From JAJNBD01 sp964471475 (GTDB taxonomy: Bacteria > Pseudomonadota > Gammaproteobacteria > CAISUE01), in NCBI GenBank assembly GCA_964471475.1, contig CAYYFQ010000014.1, positions 1 through 45,203 of the forward strand: a DNA stretch of 45,203 nucleotides, written 5' to 3'. Below are positions 17,008 through 26,478 of the stretch, one piece after another. The notes beneath the pieces were generated by a model. That model made no database searches. It had not been told where the DNA came from and was given only the letters and a program-made list of their open reading frames with translations. How positions within the stretch are numbered: the stretch's first letter is position 1; every line of letters begins with the position of its first letter. A program made the translations under genes and the position numbers.

Positions 17008-19425
17008 TCACCTCGGAGCACTATTTTTGTTTTCAACCAAAGAAATATTACGCGCGTAAATAGTCGTTTCACTATCATTTGCCATAAATGCGATTAAATA
17101 ATAAGGAATATGATCAATTATTTTGGGTTTTGGCAGAGGCAAAAAAATAGTAACGGTGCCAAATCTTGCTGTCGCACAGTTGTGCTGCTGGCCATATACA
17201 CATATTTTTGCTTCATCTTTGCTCATGTTACGAGAGGAACTCACTTTAAGCTCCATTAATAGTTTTGCTTTAGGGGTAGGGTGTACCGCACGGACCAGTA
17301 AATATTTCCCCATCAAAGCACAAGTACCCAAACGAAATTCAGAATCTTTTTGCAATTGGTGCAAACTGATAGAACTTCCTGAATCATTTAAATAATAATC
17401 TTCTCCCAACATCGAGTTAATAAAAATCAAATAGTTTTTTGCACTTGCATAAGGCTCGACCTTAAAAAGTTCGTCGGAAGTAAAATGACTACGATTAAAA
17501 ATATTAACAAAAGGTCCACTAAAAATAATAATGGCATGCGCCTCATCAACCTCCAACGCCTCTTTGTTGATGAAGAAAGTATCATTTTGTGTTTTTCCAT
17601 TGAGGTTAAAACTAAAATTATTTTTTTTAACCCACATTAAAATATTCTCATTGCCTAAGTTATTAACCGCGGCAACGTGCTTAAAAAGCCAATAATCAGG
17701 CGCCATCCCCATAAATTGGGAGGAGCGCATAAGCGTTCTTGTTAAATCAAACGTTGGAATACCACGTAAATAAAATAATTGCATTTTCATCAACGGTAAA
17801 TTATTGGTATCCAAAAAAACGGCCGCATTCTTAGTCGCTTTCAAATGTTTTGCAATGAATTCCAACTGTTGTTGAATCGGTAATTGCGATCCTTGATAAA
17901 TCTGCGCATAACTTCCTGCTGTATTTAAGGTGCTCACTTTCAAATAATGGTATTGGGTTACTAATTGCAAAATTAAAATAATTCCATAACTCAACATAGC
18001 TATCAACGCATAATCACCTAAGTACAAGCTCTCTACAAGCACCGCCCATACAAAAGGTTGCGCGTACATAACCAATTTAAAAATAGCAAAACCACTATGG
18101 TTAAAATAAAAAACCAGGCCTGTTAAAAGAGCCACTAAAAAAAAATAAGCCGCTATGCTTTTTTGTCGAATCAATATAAGCGTCGATATTAAAATCCATA
18201 GCGCTATTACCCCTCCCACTATAAAAGTAAACCAAGAAAAAAACTGACGGGGATTCCCCTCAAGAGGAGATATTCCCCACACAGCAGGAAGCCCAGAAGA
18301 AGTAAAAAAATAAGGAAATAGCGCAGTAACTTTAGTCGAAACTCCAGAAACCAACTGAAAACATAAAGAATGATATACAAATAAAATATAATAATTCAGT
18401 AGCACTACTACAATAGCTAAAACTGTACCCACTCCTTTAAATACCTCCCTCCAAGCAATTTGCTTATTAAACTTTTTAAATTGAGTGAAGCTATAGCAAA
18501 CTAGAGGTAAAAAAATAAATGGCGAAAGTTCAGGATAATAAATTAAGAAAGCGCTTATAACAAGCGCGACAAATATATTTGAACGCCAACAGTTAGGCCC
18601 CTTGCTCATATAATGATCAATCCATTCCCTACTACTTACCAAAACTAAAATTCCAAGCGCCATCCCTCCTATTTGAGCCATCAGTTGTGAGGTAAATGCC
18701 AATGTCAGATTAGAGGATACCGCGCACAAGAGCATCAATAATGGTCTTTTACGTTCTGCATTAGAGGAAGTACCATTAATTAAAATGGGACTAACCCACA
18801 CTAAACAAAATTGTAAGGCCACCATAACGGGCATAAATAGCTTTAAAGGATTGATGTTTAGTATTCCATAAAAATAGGCTAATAATAATTCGCTCGCGGC
18901 GCGCGTAAAATGCCCTACGTGTAAAAACCAGTAAAGTAAACTGGCATCTTTGCCCTGAGTAATTTGGGTAATGTCCGGTAGCTCTCGAAAGGCATGATCA
19001 AAAAATCTTAACGCGCCTAAGCTATAGTTAACCATGTCGTCATTAGAAAAGCTAAGCCAATAAAACCCATGAAGCAGCAATGGAAAACCGATTAATCCAT
19101 ACGTAACAAACAAAAGCGCAATATATTTTTTTATCATAAATATGTGGGGAAAATCTCGTCGAAACCCCATAAAAGCCACCGCAAAAAAAAGCAAAATAAA
19201 ATTTGCAGATAAAGCAAAGCGAGCAATTGGAATTGAAAAAGAAAAATTCAACGTAAAAACCACTAAAGACAAGATACCAAAACCCATTACAGGAGACATA
19301 AACAAAACATTTTGATAAGCGTTATTGGACTTTGAGATGGGATAAAATAATCGCAGGCAAGGATAACCTAATATAAAAAAATAGCTGAATAAAAAAAGTG
19401 GTAGACAGAATGCAATAAAATGCAC
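17008..19425 (-). CDS. Very large polytopic membrane protein, GT-C-like
   Basis: An 805-residue protein. About twelve or more hydrophobic helices occupy the first 500 residues, and a soluble, probably periplasmic C-terminal domain of about 300 residues follows. The loop after the fourth helix carries SFSNDDMVNYSLGA (Asp129, Asp130), again the acidic GT-C-type motif. The start is most likely GTG 19425: GAAGGAG lies five bases upstream of it, whereas the TTG at 19467 has no comparable site. It follows the GT2 gene by 88 bases. The large extracytoplasmic domain is unlike the shorter neighbours and might bind acceptor glycan. No named family is recognised. Confidence 0.75.
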   Translation of the reverse strand: MHFIAFCLPLFLFSYFFILGYPCLRLFYPISKSNNAYQNVLFMSPVMGFGILSLVVFTLNFSFSIPIARFALSANFILLFFAVAFMGFRRDFPHIFMIKKYIALLFVTYGLIGFPLLLHGFYWLSFSNDDMVNYSLGALRFFDHAFRELPDITQITQGKDASLLYWFLHVGHFTRAASELLLAYFYGILNINPLKLFMPVMVALQFCLVWVSPILINGTSSNAERKRPLLMLLCAVSSNLTLAFTSQLMAQIGGMALGILVLVSSREWIDHYMSKGPNCWRSNIFVALVISAFLIYYPELSPFIFLPLVCYSFTQFKKFNKQIAWREVFKGVGTVLAIVVVLLNYYILFVYHSLCFQLVSGVSTKVTALFPYFFTSSGLPAVWGISPLEGNPRQFFSWFTFIVGGVIALWILISTLILIRQKSIAAYFFLVALLTGLVFYFNHSGFAIFKLVMYAQPFVWAVLVESLYLGDYALIAMLSYGIILILQLVTQYHYLKVSTLNTAGSYAQIYQGSQLPIQQQLEFIAKHLKATKNAAVFLDTNNLPLMKMQLFYLRGIPTFDLTRTLMRSSQFMGMAPDYWLFKHVAAVNNLGNENILMWVKKNNFSFNLNGKTQNDTFFINKEALEVDEAHAIIIFSGPFVNIFNRSHFTSDELFKVEPYASAKNYLIFINSMLGEDYYLNDSGSSISLHQLQKDSEFRLGTCALMGKYLLVRAVHPTPKAKLLMELKVSSSRNMSKDEAKICVYGQQHNCATARFGTVTIFLPLPKPKIIDHIPYYLIAFMANDSETTIYARNISLVENKNSAPR

Positions 19426-19513
19426 AATTACTCCTTCGTGGGTTTGTATGTAAGCAGCAAAGCGCAAAAAATCAACGTGTTATGGCCGAAATAGTTAGCA
19501 TTGTCAAAACGCC

Positions 19514-20425
19514 CTAATATTTTACCAATCCCAACTTATACATCAATTGACACCAATAATGCTTCATGATGTAAGGTATTAATTTAGATTTAATTTCATT
19601 AGAAAAAGGGGTATAACCTATATTTCTACGTTGCAGGCGTTGAATTTCCGCAACCCCTAAACTACCCATATCAGCACTTGTTTTTTGCGCTTCATGAATC
19701 CGAAAAGCACCTAAAAATCGTGGTAAACGCACTATTTTTGCACCTGCTTTTTGAAAACGCAAAAGCAAATCCCAATCCAATGCAAATTGAAAGTTCTCAT
19801 CAATTTGCCCTCCTGCTTTTTCCCAAAGACTACGACGCCAGAATAAAGTTTCCTGCGGAATAAAATCTGCCCAGTGTAAAACCGCATCTGCATGAGGAGG
19901 CATCACCCAGCGCCCGACTTCTTTATCATGTGTATCTATTAAAATACGATGCCCATATACCGCATCTACTTCAGGATGCTCAATAAAATAATTGGCAATA
20001 TAGTGCAAAACACCAGGGAGCAACAAATCATCGGAATTAAGATAGGCCATGATTTCACCCGTTGTACCTGCAAATCCTAAGTTAATTGCATTGCCTTGCC
20101 CTTTATCTTTTTTAGATTCCCACCGTTTAAGCTGATTTTCGAATTGTTGAATAACGTCAGGGCTACCATCGGTAGAACCGCCATCTTGAACCACATATTC
20201 TAAGTTAGGATAATGTTGATCTAAAACACTACGAATGGTCCTTCCAATAAAATTTTTTTGATTAAACGATGGTGTCACTATAGAAATGGAGGGTGGATTA
20301 CGTAATGGTGGATTGTGATAATAATATTCTGGAAGCGCTAGCTCAATGGGCGTATGAATATAAAGTTTGCCTAAGCGCGGCTTAAACCATTTAAGAATGT
20401 TTTTTTTGCGTGCTGTTAATTTCAC
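19514..20425 (-). CDS. GT2-family glycosyltransferase
   Basis: A 303-residue GT-A fold enzyme of the type that elongates O-antigen on the cytoplasmic face. A short basic N-terminal stretch precedes ISIVTPSFNQ (48-57). VVQDGGSTDGS and YLNSDDLL follow, the latter being the metal- and donor-binding DxD-like site. QETLFWRRSLW and FALDWDLLLRF lie in the acceptor part. It is the first gene of the minus-strand membrane-protein operon. It is divergent from the fcl-like gene, with a shared 109-base promoter region. It resembles the GT2 encoded at 21496 (both have TPSFNQ and DGGSTD), so the two may be distant paralogues. Confidence 0.9.
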   Translation of the reverse strand: MKLTARKKNILKWFKPRLGKLYIHTPIELALPEYYYHNPPLRNPPSISIVTPSFNQKNFIGRTIRSVLDQHYPNLEYVVQDGGSTDGSPDVIQQFENQLKRWESKKDKGQGNAINLGFAGTTGEIMAYLNSDDLLLPGVLHYIANYFIEHPEVDAVYGHRILIDTHDKEVGRWVMPPHADAVLHWADFIPQETLFWRRSLWEKAGGQIDENFQFALDWDLLLRFQKAGAKIVRLPRFLGAFRIHEAQKTSADMGSLGVAEIQRLQRRNIGYTPFSNEIKSKLIPYIMKHYWCQLMYKLGLVKY

Positions 20426-20534
20426 GGTAACCTAACTTACATGGATAATTATCTGAAAAGCTGTATCATACCATAACCCCATGTCCCCCTCTTCTTTGGT
20501 ATAATGCCGGTTTTACTCTTCCTCACTATAAACT
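20426..20534. promoter_or_regulatory. Divergent promoter region
   Basis: For the plus strand, TATAAT at 20500-20505 is preceded by TGG, an extended -10, about 30 bases before the fcl-like ATG. For the minus strand, TATGAT (complement of 20465-20470) is also preceded by TGG, about 40 bases before the GT2 start. No strong -35 boxes are visible, as expected for extended -10 promoters. Assignments are by eye. Confidence 0.55.
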
Positions 20535-21491
20535 ATGTTATTAACTACCCAACACAACCCTAAAATCTTTATCGCAGGCCACAAAGGACTTGCGGGGAGC
20601 GCTTTTCATCGCGCTTTAAATAAAAAAGGCTATCACAATATAGTCACACGTGATCGCGCAGCTTTAAATTTACTTGATCAAAACGCCGTTAATGCTTTTT
20701 TTCAAATGGAACGACCGCAAGTTGTCATTTTAGCAGCTGCAAAAGTGGGAGGCATTCATGCCAATAACACTTTTCGCGGTGATTTTCTTTATGAAAATTT
20801 AGTGATACAAAATAATATCATTCAAGCTGCTAAAGACCATCAGGTAGAGCGTTTGTTATTTTTGGGTAGCTCCTGTATTTATCCTAAACATTGTCCGCAA
20901 CCCATGAAAGAAGAATATTTGTTAAGTGGTTATTTAGAACCAACTAATGAACCTTATGCGATTGCTAAAATTGCTGGGATTAAACTGTGCGAAGCCTATA
21001 ATTTTCAATATGGAACTCATTTTTTATCTGTGATGCCTACTAATTTATACGGCCCTGGAGATAATTTTGATTTAAATAACTCACACGTATTACCTGCTTT
21101 AATTCGCAAAACTCATGATGCAAAAATAGCGAATGCCGACAAAGTCGTGATTTGGGGAACAGGCCAAGCCCTGAGGGAGTTAATGCATGTCGAAGACATG
21201 GTGGATGCCTGTTTATTTTTGCTAGAACACCGTGAAAAAAATGATTTAGTCAACGTCGGGACTGGGCACGAAGTTTCTATTCGAGCATTAGCAGAGCTCG
21301 TTTGTGAAGTGATCGGTTTCAAAGGCTCTCTCACGTTTGACACCTCTAAACCGGATGGGACCCCCCGAAAATTACTGGATGTTCATCAATTACGCGCGCT
21401 TGGTTGGCAACCTAAAATATCGTTGCGCGATGGTATTGCACAAACTTATCAGTGGTTTTTAGAGCACCAAACTAATTTACGCGCTTATTGA
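20535..21491 (+). CDS. fcl: GDP-L-fucose synthase-like epimerase/reductase
   Basis: A 318-residue extended SDR of the WcaG/Fcl family, which epimerises and reduces a GDP-4-keto-6-deoxy sugar. The cofactor motif is FIAGHKGLAGSAF (12-24), the active site has GSSCIYP and PYAIAK (Tyr and Lys), and NLYGPGDNF follows. Length matches Fcl. With the Gmd-type enzyme at 1295 it could make GDP-L-fucose. If the dehydratase acts on GDP-heptose, it could instead make a 6-deoxyheptose as DmhB-like enzymes do. It begins a two-gene plus-strand unit with a GT2 gene four bases downstream and has an extended -10 box (TGGTATAAT) about 30 bases upstream. Confidence 0.9.
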   Translation: MLLTTQHNPKIFIAGHKGLAGSAFHRALNKKGYHNIVTRDRAALNLLDQNAVNAFFQMERPQVVILAAAKVGGIHANNTFRGDFLYENLVIQNNIIQAAKDHQVERLLFLGSSCIYPKHCPQPMKEEYLLSGYLEPTNEPYAIAKIAGIKLCEAYNFQYGTHFLSVMPTNLYGPGDNFDLNNSHVLPALIRKTHDAKIANADKVVIWGTGQALRELMHVEDMVDACLFLLEHREKNDLVNVGTGHEVSIRALAELVCEVIGFKGSLTFDTSKPDGTPRKLLDVHQLRALGWQPKISLRDGIAQTYQWFLEHQTNLRAY

Positions 21492-21495
21492 AATT

Positions 21496-22347
21496 ATGGT
21501 AAAAATTTCGGTGATCACACCATCTTTTAATCAAGGTGATTTTATTGAAGCCACTATTCTCAGTGTATTAAATCAAAGTCATGCTGCCGATGAATACATC
21601 ATCATGGATGGAGGTAGCACCGATCAAACCTGTACGCTTCTTGAAAAATATCGCAATCAACTTCAATTTTTTTCTGAAAAAGACCATGGTCAAACTGACG
21701 CGCTCAATAAGGCATTAAAGCTTGCTCACTATGAAGTCATAGGCTGGTTAAATTCAGATGATCTTTATACGAAAGATGCTTTAGCTCTGGTGAAAGCCGC
21801 CTTTGATGCTGACCCTCGCGTTGATGTCGTCTACGGCAATGCGGAGTTTATCGATATGACGGGTAAAAAAATTGGCCGCTACCCTACTCTTCCTGTCAAT
21901 CAAAAAAATTTATTCTTAGATTGCATACTCTGTCAACCTGCTGTTTTTTTCAAGAAAAATTTGTTAACACGTTTTGGTTATTTAGAGACTCGTTATCACT
22001 TTGGCATGGATTATGAATTTTGGCTTCGATTATTTAGCAAAGGAGTGCGCTTTAAATACATTCCTCAGGTACTTGCGCAACAACGTTTACATCAAGATAC
22101 GAAAACATCAAGCAAACGCATGGAAGCTAATAAAGAAACTTGTGAATTAATTTATCAATATGCAGGAAAAATTCCTTTGCATCGCGCTTTGATTTATACA
22201 AAAAGTGGGGTGATGGATGCTCAAAAAAAAATTTCTCTCACTCAATTTATTACCTTACTAAAGAAAAACATTCAAAAATATCCTATTGATTTAACTATAA
22301 GGGGAATTTGCCACAGCTTCTTTTATAGTATTAAGAAATGGCTTTAG
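21496..22347 (+). CDS. GT2-family glycosyltransferase
   Basis: A 283-residue GT-A fold transferase. The N-terminus reads ISVITPSFNQGDF, then MDGGSTDQT and GWLNSDDLY (DxD-like metal site). HFGMDYEFWLRLF in the C-terminal half is the usual acceptor-side signature of this subfamily. It starts four bases after the fcl-like gene, so its donor may be the GDP-deoxysugar made by that enzyme. It ends tail-to-tail with manC, the two stops overlapping by four bases, which leaves no room for a conventional terminator. Linkage and acceptor are unknown. Confidence 0.88.
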   Translation: MVKISVITPSFNQGDFIEATILSVLNQSHAADEYIIMDGGSTDQTCTLLEKYRNQLQFFSEKDHGQTDALNKALKLAHYEVIGWLNSDDLYTKDALALVKAAFDADPRVDVVYGNAEFIDMTGKKIGRYPTLPVNQKNLFLDCILCQPAVFFKKNLLTRFGYLETRYHFGMDYEFWLRLFSKGVRFKYIPQVLAQQRLHQDTKTSSKRMEANKETCELIYQYAGKIPLHRALIYTKSGVMDAQKKISLTQFITLLKKNIQKYPIDLTIRGICHSFFYSIKKWL

Positions 22348-23789
22348 AGCATTTTGGCTCTATCATGCCGCCCATAATGATCTTCCAATCTGACAATATC
22401 ATCTTCTCCCAGATAATGGCCTACTTGTACTTCAATGATCACCAAATGAACTGTATCACTCGGGTTTGCTAATCGGTGCTGTGCACCTTTAGTAATAAAG
22501 GTAGATTCGGAGGTTTTTAATAAAATTTCTTGTTCGCCATTGATAACTTTGGCTTCACCATCCACCACTACCCAATGTTCGCTACGATGATGATGGTATT
22601 GTAAAGATAAAGAAGCCTTGGGGTTTACTACAATACGCTTTATTTTATAGTTTTCACTTTCCTCTAACACCGTATATTCTCCCCATGGGCGTTTCACCGT
22701 TTGATGAATTTTAAAGGCATCGTGATTTTTTTCTTTTAATTGGCTGACCACTTTTTTGATATCTTCAGAACACGCATTGTGTGCCACAAGCAATGCATCA
22801 TGCGTATCCACCACCATTAAATCCTCAACCCCTACAGCCGCCACAATTTTATTTTTTTGAGCATGAATAAACGTATTTTTAACATCCACTAAAATTGCAT
22901 CGTTATTTATTTTATTCCCGGAGCTATCTTGCGAATACATCTGACTAAACTCATTCCAAGAACCCACGTCCGACCACTCACAATCCATTGCAACAACAAC
23001 TTGTTTTTTTGCATGTTCTAATAGTGCATAATCAATAGAAATATTTTCAACTGGTGCAAAAGTATTCTCAGTAATTGTAAAACAATTCTGCGCAACAATA
23101 GTTTCTTGTTGAATATGTTGCCACACATTCTCAACCGCTTCTAACAGCTGAGGAGCATGTTTTTTAAACGCTTCAATAATCGTAGAAGCCTTGAAAAAAA
23201 ACATTCCTGAATTCCAAAAATAATTACCCGCCATCAAAAATTTCTGCGCTTTCTCAAGCGAAGGTTTTTCAACAAATTGCTCGACAGAAAATATTTGAGA
23301 AGCGATTTCTTTTCCCGCATGGATATATCCATAACCAACTTTAGGTGCAGTTGGTGTAATCCCAAATGTAATAATATGACCATCTTGCACAAAGCGCTTG
23401 GCGGTTTCTACTTTAGTCACAAACTCATTTACATTCGCAATCATGTGATCCGCAGGCAACACTAATAATTCTTCCTCTTGTTTTTGCGCTAATACATAAA
23501 GTGCAACCAAAGCAATTGGCGCTGCTGTGTTCCGACCAAAAGGCTCTAAAAAATAAGTGTTAGGCAACGCATTTCCCAATGCTTGATATTCATCTTTAGT
23601 AAAGAAAAAATAATTTTGATTTGTGACTGTAATAATTTCTGATAACGCTGGCAATTGGAATACTCGTTGATAAGTATTTTGGAGCAAAGATTTACCATGA
23701 GGGAGCGTAATAAATTGCTTTGGAAATAGCTCTCGCGAAATGGGCCACAATCGTGTACCACTGCCACCACATAGAATTAATGCTTTCAT
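22344..23789 (-). CDS. manC: Mannose-1-phosphate guanylyltransferase / mannose-6-phosphate isomerase
   Basis: A 481-residue type II PMI/GMP enzyme that makes GDP-mannose and probably also interconverts fructose- and mannose-6-phosphate. The N-terminal nucleotidyltransferase domain begins CGGSGTRLWP and has FPKQF, VLPADH and GRNTAAP. The C-terminal cupin domain has RPWGEY, the QYHHHRSEHW metal-binding motif and a late VQVGHYLGEDDIVR. The preferred start is ATG 23789, which overlaps the ABC ATPase stop as ATGA. GDP-mannose feeds the Gmd/Fcl route and mannosyl transfer. It is the last gene of the gmhA-wzm-wzt-manC operon. Confidence 0.95.
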   Translation of the reverse strand: MKALILCGGSGTRLWPISRELFPKQFITLPHGKSLLQNTYQRVFQLPALSEIITVTNQNYFFFTKDEYQALGNALPNTYFLEPFGRNTAAPIALVALYVLAQKQEEELLVLPADHMIANVNEFVTKVETAKRFVQDGHIITFGITPTAPKVGYGYIHAGKEIASQIFSVEQFVEKPSLEKAQKFLMAGNYFWNSGMFFFKASTIIEAFKKHAPQLLEAVENVWQHIQQETIVAQNCFTITENTFAPVENISIDYALLEHAKKQVVVAMDCEWSDVGSWNEFSQMYSQDSSGNKINNDAILVDVKNTFIHAQKNKIVAAVGVEDLMVVDTHDALLVAHNACSEDIKKVVSQLKEKNHDAFKIHQTVKRPWGEYTVLEESENYKIKRIVVNPKASLSLQYHHHRSEHWVVVDGEAKVINGEQEILLKTSESTFITKGAQHRLANPSDTVHLVIIEVQVGHYLGEDDIVRLEDHYGRHDRAKML

Positions 23790-24535
23790 AGAGTGCACGC
23801 CTTTTTATAAGCGCTCATCACCTCTGCGGTGGTGCCAAATTGTTTGATGCGCCCCTTGTCTAACCACAATACTTCGGTGCACATAGATTCAATAATGTCA
23901 TTAGCATGAGAAGCCAACAATAAAGCATCACTTTGATGAATAAATTTCGCTAAGCGTTCTTTTGCTTTTTCAATAAAAATTGCATCGCCTACGTTAATAA
24001 TTTCGTCAATCAATAAAATATTAGGCGCCACCATCGTCGACAAACCAAACGATAAACGCAACAGCATCCCGTTAGAATAGGATTTGACGGGCATTTCTAA
24101 AAACTCACCAAGCTCGGTGAATTCTTCAATGTCTGCCATCATTGCCGAAATTTTTTTTCGTGGAATCCCAAGCAAATAAGCGCGAATATACACATTTTCA
24201 TAACCTGTCGCTTCAAAATCCATCCCGAAATGCACATCAAATAATGCACCAACCGTCCCCTTTAACAACAACTTACCTGTAGTGGGCGGATAAATTCCTG
24301 CCAATACCTTCAATAAAGTTGATTTTCCTGCACCATTATTTCCCACCAATCCAATTTTTTGCCCAGCTTCAATGTTTAAATTTAAATTTTCTAAAGCATT
24401 CACAACAACCACTTCGTCAGCAATACCAAGTCGTTTACCAAGAGCCATTTTGATTAGCTCTTTTTTCAACGAACGAGAACTCAATCCATAAAGTGGATAA
24501 CGTAACGATAAATCTTTTAATTGAACTAAACTCAT
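23786..24535 (-). CDS. wzt: O-antigen ABC exporter ATP-binding protein
   Basis: A 249-residue ABC ATPase of the polysaccharide/teichoic-acid export type (Wzt/KpsT/TagH). Walker A is GNNGAGKST (64-72). The signature loop is the degenerate YSNGMLLRLSFG typical of this subfamily, Walker B is ILLIDEI, and the switch His is in ASHAND. It has no C-terminal carbohydrate-binding extension, so chain-end recognition by Wzt, as in E. coli O9a, is not expected. With the permease just upstream it should move undecaprenyl-linked O-polysaccharide across the inner membrane. Start and stop are packed within a few bases of both neighbours. Confidence 0.93.
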   Translation of the reverse strand: MSLVQLKDLSLRYPLYGLSSRSLKKELIKMALGKRLGIADEVVVVNALENLNLNIEAGQKIGLVGNNGAGKSTLLKVLAGIYPPTTGKLLLKGTVGALFDVHFGMDFEATGYENVYIRAYLLGIPRKKISAMMADIEEFTELGEFLEMPVKSYSNGMLLRLSFGLSTMVAPNILLIDEIINVGDAIFIEKAKERLAKFIHQSDALLLASHANDIIESMCTEVLWLDKGRIKQFGTTAEVMSAYKKACTL

Positions 24536-24538
24536 AAG

Positions 24539-25342
24539 TTAATCTACCCAAAAGGCAATATGATCGCGCCCTTTAGCAAAAACCCAAAGCGCCAACACCC
24601 ACATGACCACAGCCATCGCACTAACCACCCACCAACTGAACCATACTGGCGATTGCCCGAGCAAAGGGTCCCGCGTGATATCTAATAAATAATAAATCGG
24701 ATTGAATAATAAGATACAAGAGTTAGTACCGAGTAAACTTGTTTGCCACGTAATGGGTGAGACGAAAAATAATAGCGTGGTAAGATTAGTAATAATTTGT
24801 GCAATGTCGCGATATCGCGTGCTTAACATCCCAAGCAGCAAAACTCCAGGAGTAACACAAAGAATCACTAAAATAAACCCGGGGATAATATATAACAGAT
24901 GCCAACCTGGATTTAAACTAAAAAAAACCACGACACCCACATACACTAGTAAGTTATGAGAAAAGATAATCAAGTTGCGCAGCATTTGTCGCAATACATA
25001 AATAATAAAAGGTAATTTAATTTGGCGGATATAATTACTCGCCAATTTAAACACTTCACCACTCTCACTGATGTTAGCCGAAATAAAGCTCCAAATTGTC
25101 ATTCCACAAACAAGATAAGGCAAATAGGTTTTTAACGGTTGATGGAGCACTCGGCTATAAACAACACCAATCGCCACCACCGAGATTAACATGCTAATGG
25201 TAATCCACCAAGGGCCAATCACAGATCGACGATAGCGAAAACGAATATCATTCCACGCTAAATAACACCATAACGGATATTTACAAACTCCTTGTTTTAA
25301 ATCTTGCCACATTTCTTGGCATTGTAACTTCGCTTGTGACAT
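24539..25342 (-). CDS. wzm: O-antigen ABC exporter permease
   Basis: A 267-residue ABC-2 family membrane protein with about six helices. The N-terminal amphipathic segment FRYRRSVIGPWWITISM is the hallmark of Wzm/TagG/KpsM permeases. YLPYLVCGMTIWSF and NPGWHLLYIIPGF lie among the helices, and the C-terminus ends after WVLALWVFAKGRDHIAFW. It forms the channel for lipid-linked polysaccharide with the ATPase encoded three bases downstream. An ABC-type exporter implies that the O-chain is completed in the cytoplasm, in contrast to Wzx/Wzy assembly; no wzx or wzy gene was recognised in the window. Confidence 0.93.
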   Translation of the reverse strand: MSQAKLQCQEMWQDLKQGVCKYPLWCYLAWNDIRFRYRRSVIGPWWITISMLISVVAIGVVYSRVLHQPLKTYLPYLVCGMTIWSFISANISESGEVFKLASNYIRQIKLPFIIYVLRQMLRNLIIFSHNLLVYVGVVVFFSLNPGWHLLYIIPGFILVILCVTPGVLLLGMLSTRYRDIAQIITNLTTLLFFVSPITWQTSLLGTNSCILLFNPIYYLLDITRDPLLGQSPVWFSWWVVSAMAVVMWVLALWVFAKGRDHIAFWVD

Positions 25343-25351
25343 AGTTATCTC

Positions 25352-25930
25352 TTAATGTGCAAAAGCATTCTCAATCCATTCACATAAGGTATGCCCTAGC
25401 AGCAAATGCATTTCTTGAATGCGCGGAGTATTCATAGAAGGGATACAAATACAAAGATCTACCAACGACTTCAGTTGACCACCGTCTTCTCCGGTAAATG
25501 CAATGCTCAACGCTTTTTTATTTTTGGCGATTTCTGCTGCTTTAAGGATATTAGGACTTTTGCCAGAAGTACTCAGTAATATAATGACATCTTGATCAGT
25601 ACATAGTGCTTCTAGCTGGCGAGAAAACACCTCAGAATAACTATAATCGTTACCAATACAAGTCAAAATAGCGCTATCTGCTGTCAACGCAAGAGCGGGA
25701 ATTGCTTTGCGATCGACATAAAATCGACCGATTAATTCCGCAGCAAGATGCTGCGCTTCAGTAGCGCTTCCCCCGTTTCCGCAAAACAAAATTTTTCCGT
25801 CTTTTTTTAAACGCGCAATCACAAGTTGAGCTGCTTGTTCAACGATAGGAGCTAAAGCTTCGCACGCTTTGGCAACAGCGATATGTTCTTCAATAATATT
25901 GGAAAGTGCAAATTCGGTCTTACGAGTCAT
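25352..25930 (-). CDS. gmhA: Sedoheptulose-7-phosphate isomerase
   Basis: A 192-residue SIS-domain enzyme converting sedoheptulose-7-phosphate to D-glycero-D-manno-heptose-7-phosphate, the entry to all bacterial heptoses. CGNGGSATEAQHLAAELIGR contains the phosphosugar loop and the Glu that matches Glu65 of the E. coli enzyme. CIGNDYSY and LSTSGKSPN follow, and near the C-terminus RIQEMHLLLGH holds the catalytic His. Length is standard. It heads the gmhA-wzm-wzt-manC operon. It supplies substrate both to core ADP-heptose synthesis and to the GDP-heptose enzymes at 3156-5983. The degenerate SIS paralogue at 3686 lacks these catalytic residues. Confidence 0.93.
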   Translation of the reverse strand: MTRKTEFALSNIIEEHIAVAKACEALAPIVEQAAQLVIARLKKDGKILFCGNGGSATEAQHLAAELIGRFYVDRKAIPALALTADSAILTCIGNDYSYSEVFSRQLEALCTDQDVIILLSTSGKSPNILKAAEIAKNKKALSIAFTGEDGGQLKSLVDLCICIPSMNTPRIQEMHLLLGHTLCEWIENAFAH

Positions 25931-26034
25931 TGGCTTAAGTTTATCGTATTCTTTAAATGATATACTATAACGTTAATTTGCCCCATTGTCACTCTTTACT
26001 CGTGAGTTTAGAATATGATTTCAGTTTCCTTAGC

Positions 26035-26478
26035 ATGGATCATATGACGTCACTTCCCCCCAACATCCGCACTCAACTACAAAGTTTTATTATTATTGGA
26101 ATCTTAGCCACATTGGTTGATTTTGGCTTGTATATGTGGTGGCATCACTATTTGCCTTTTAGTGTAGCAAAAACATTCTCATTTATTATTGGTAGCGGGG
26201 TAGCTTATTTATTAAATAAGTGTTTTACTTTCAAACAAGATCGCCATAGCTTAAAAAGCATAAAACGTTTTGTTATTTTATATGGAAGTAGTATGGGCTT
26301 AAATGTATTCACGAATAGTTTACTTATTCATAGCATACGATTTTTTGCACCAACGTTGTGGATCACAAAAGCTAATTTCATTTTAATCATAGCGTTTGTC
26401 ATGGCGACCGGCATGAGCACGATTGTCAATTTTATGGGTCAAAAATTCTGGGTGTTTAAAAAGGAAAATCTATCATGA
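26035..26478 (+). CDS. GtrA-family membrane protein (second copy)
   Basis: About 147 residues with four membrane helices: FIIIGILATLVDFGLYMWW first, then FSFIIGSGVAYLLNKCFTF with the LNKxxTF family motif, and a last helix ending in NFMGQKFWVFKK. It probably flips a polyprenyl-phosphate sugar, like the paralogue at 9757, and no GtrB-like partner lies next to it. The reading frame is open back to ATG 25957, but the first 26 residues do not fit the family. ATG 26035 or 26044 is therefore more likely, although neither has a clear ribosome-binding site. It overlaps the carbonic anhydrase gene by four bases. Confidence 0.82.
   Translation: MDHMTSLPPNIRTQLQSFIIIGILATLVDFGLYMWWHHYLPFSVAKTFSFIIGSGVAYLLNKCFTFKQDRHSLKSIKRFVILYGSSMGLNVFTNSLLIHSIRFFAPTLWITKANFILIIAFVMATGMSTIVNFMGQKFWVFKKENLS

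Noticed and set aside
17123..17395. Plus-strand 90-residue ORF
   Set aside because: It lies entirely antisense to the conserved membrane-protein gene, has no ribosome-binding site and shows no recognisable motif.
19426..19467. TTG 19467 as the start of the 805-residue membrane protein
   Set aside because: GTG 19425 has GAAGGAG at ideal distance, while the TTG has no ribosome-binding site.
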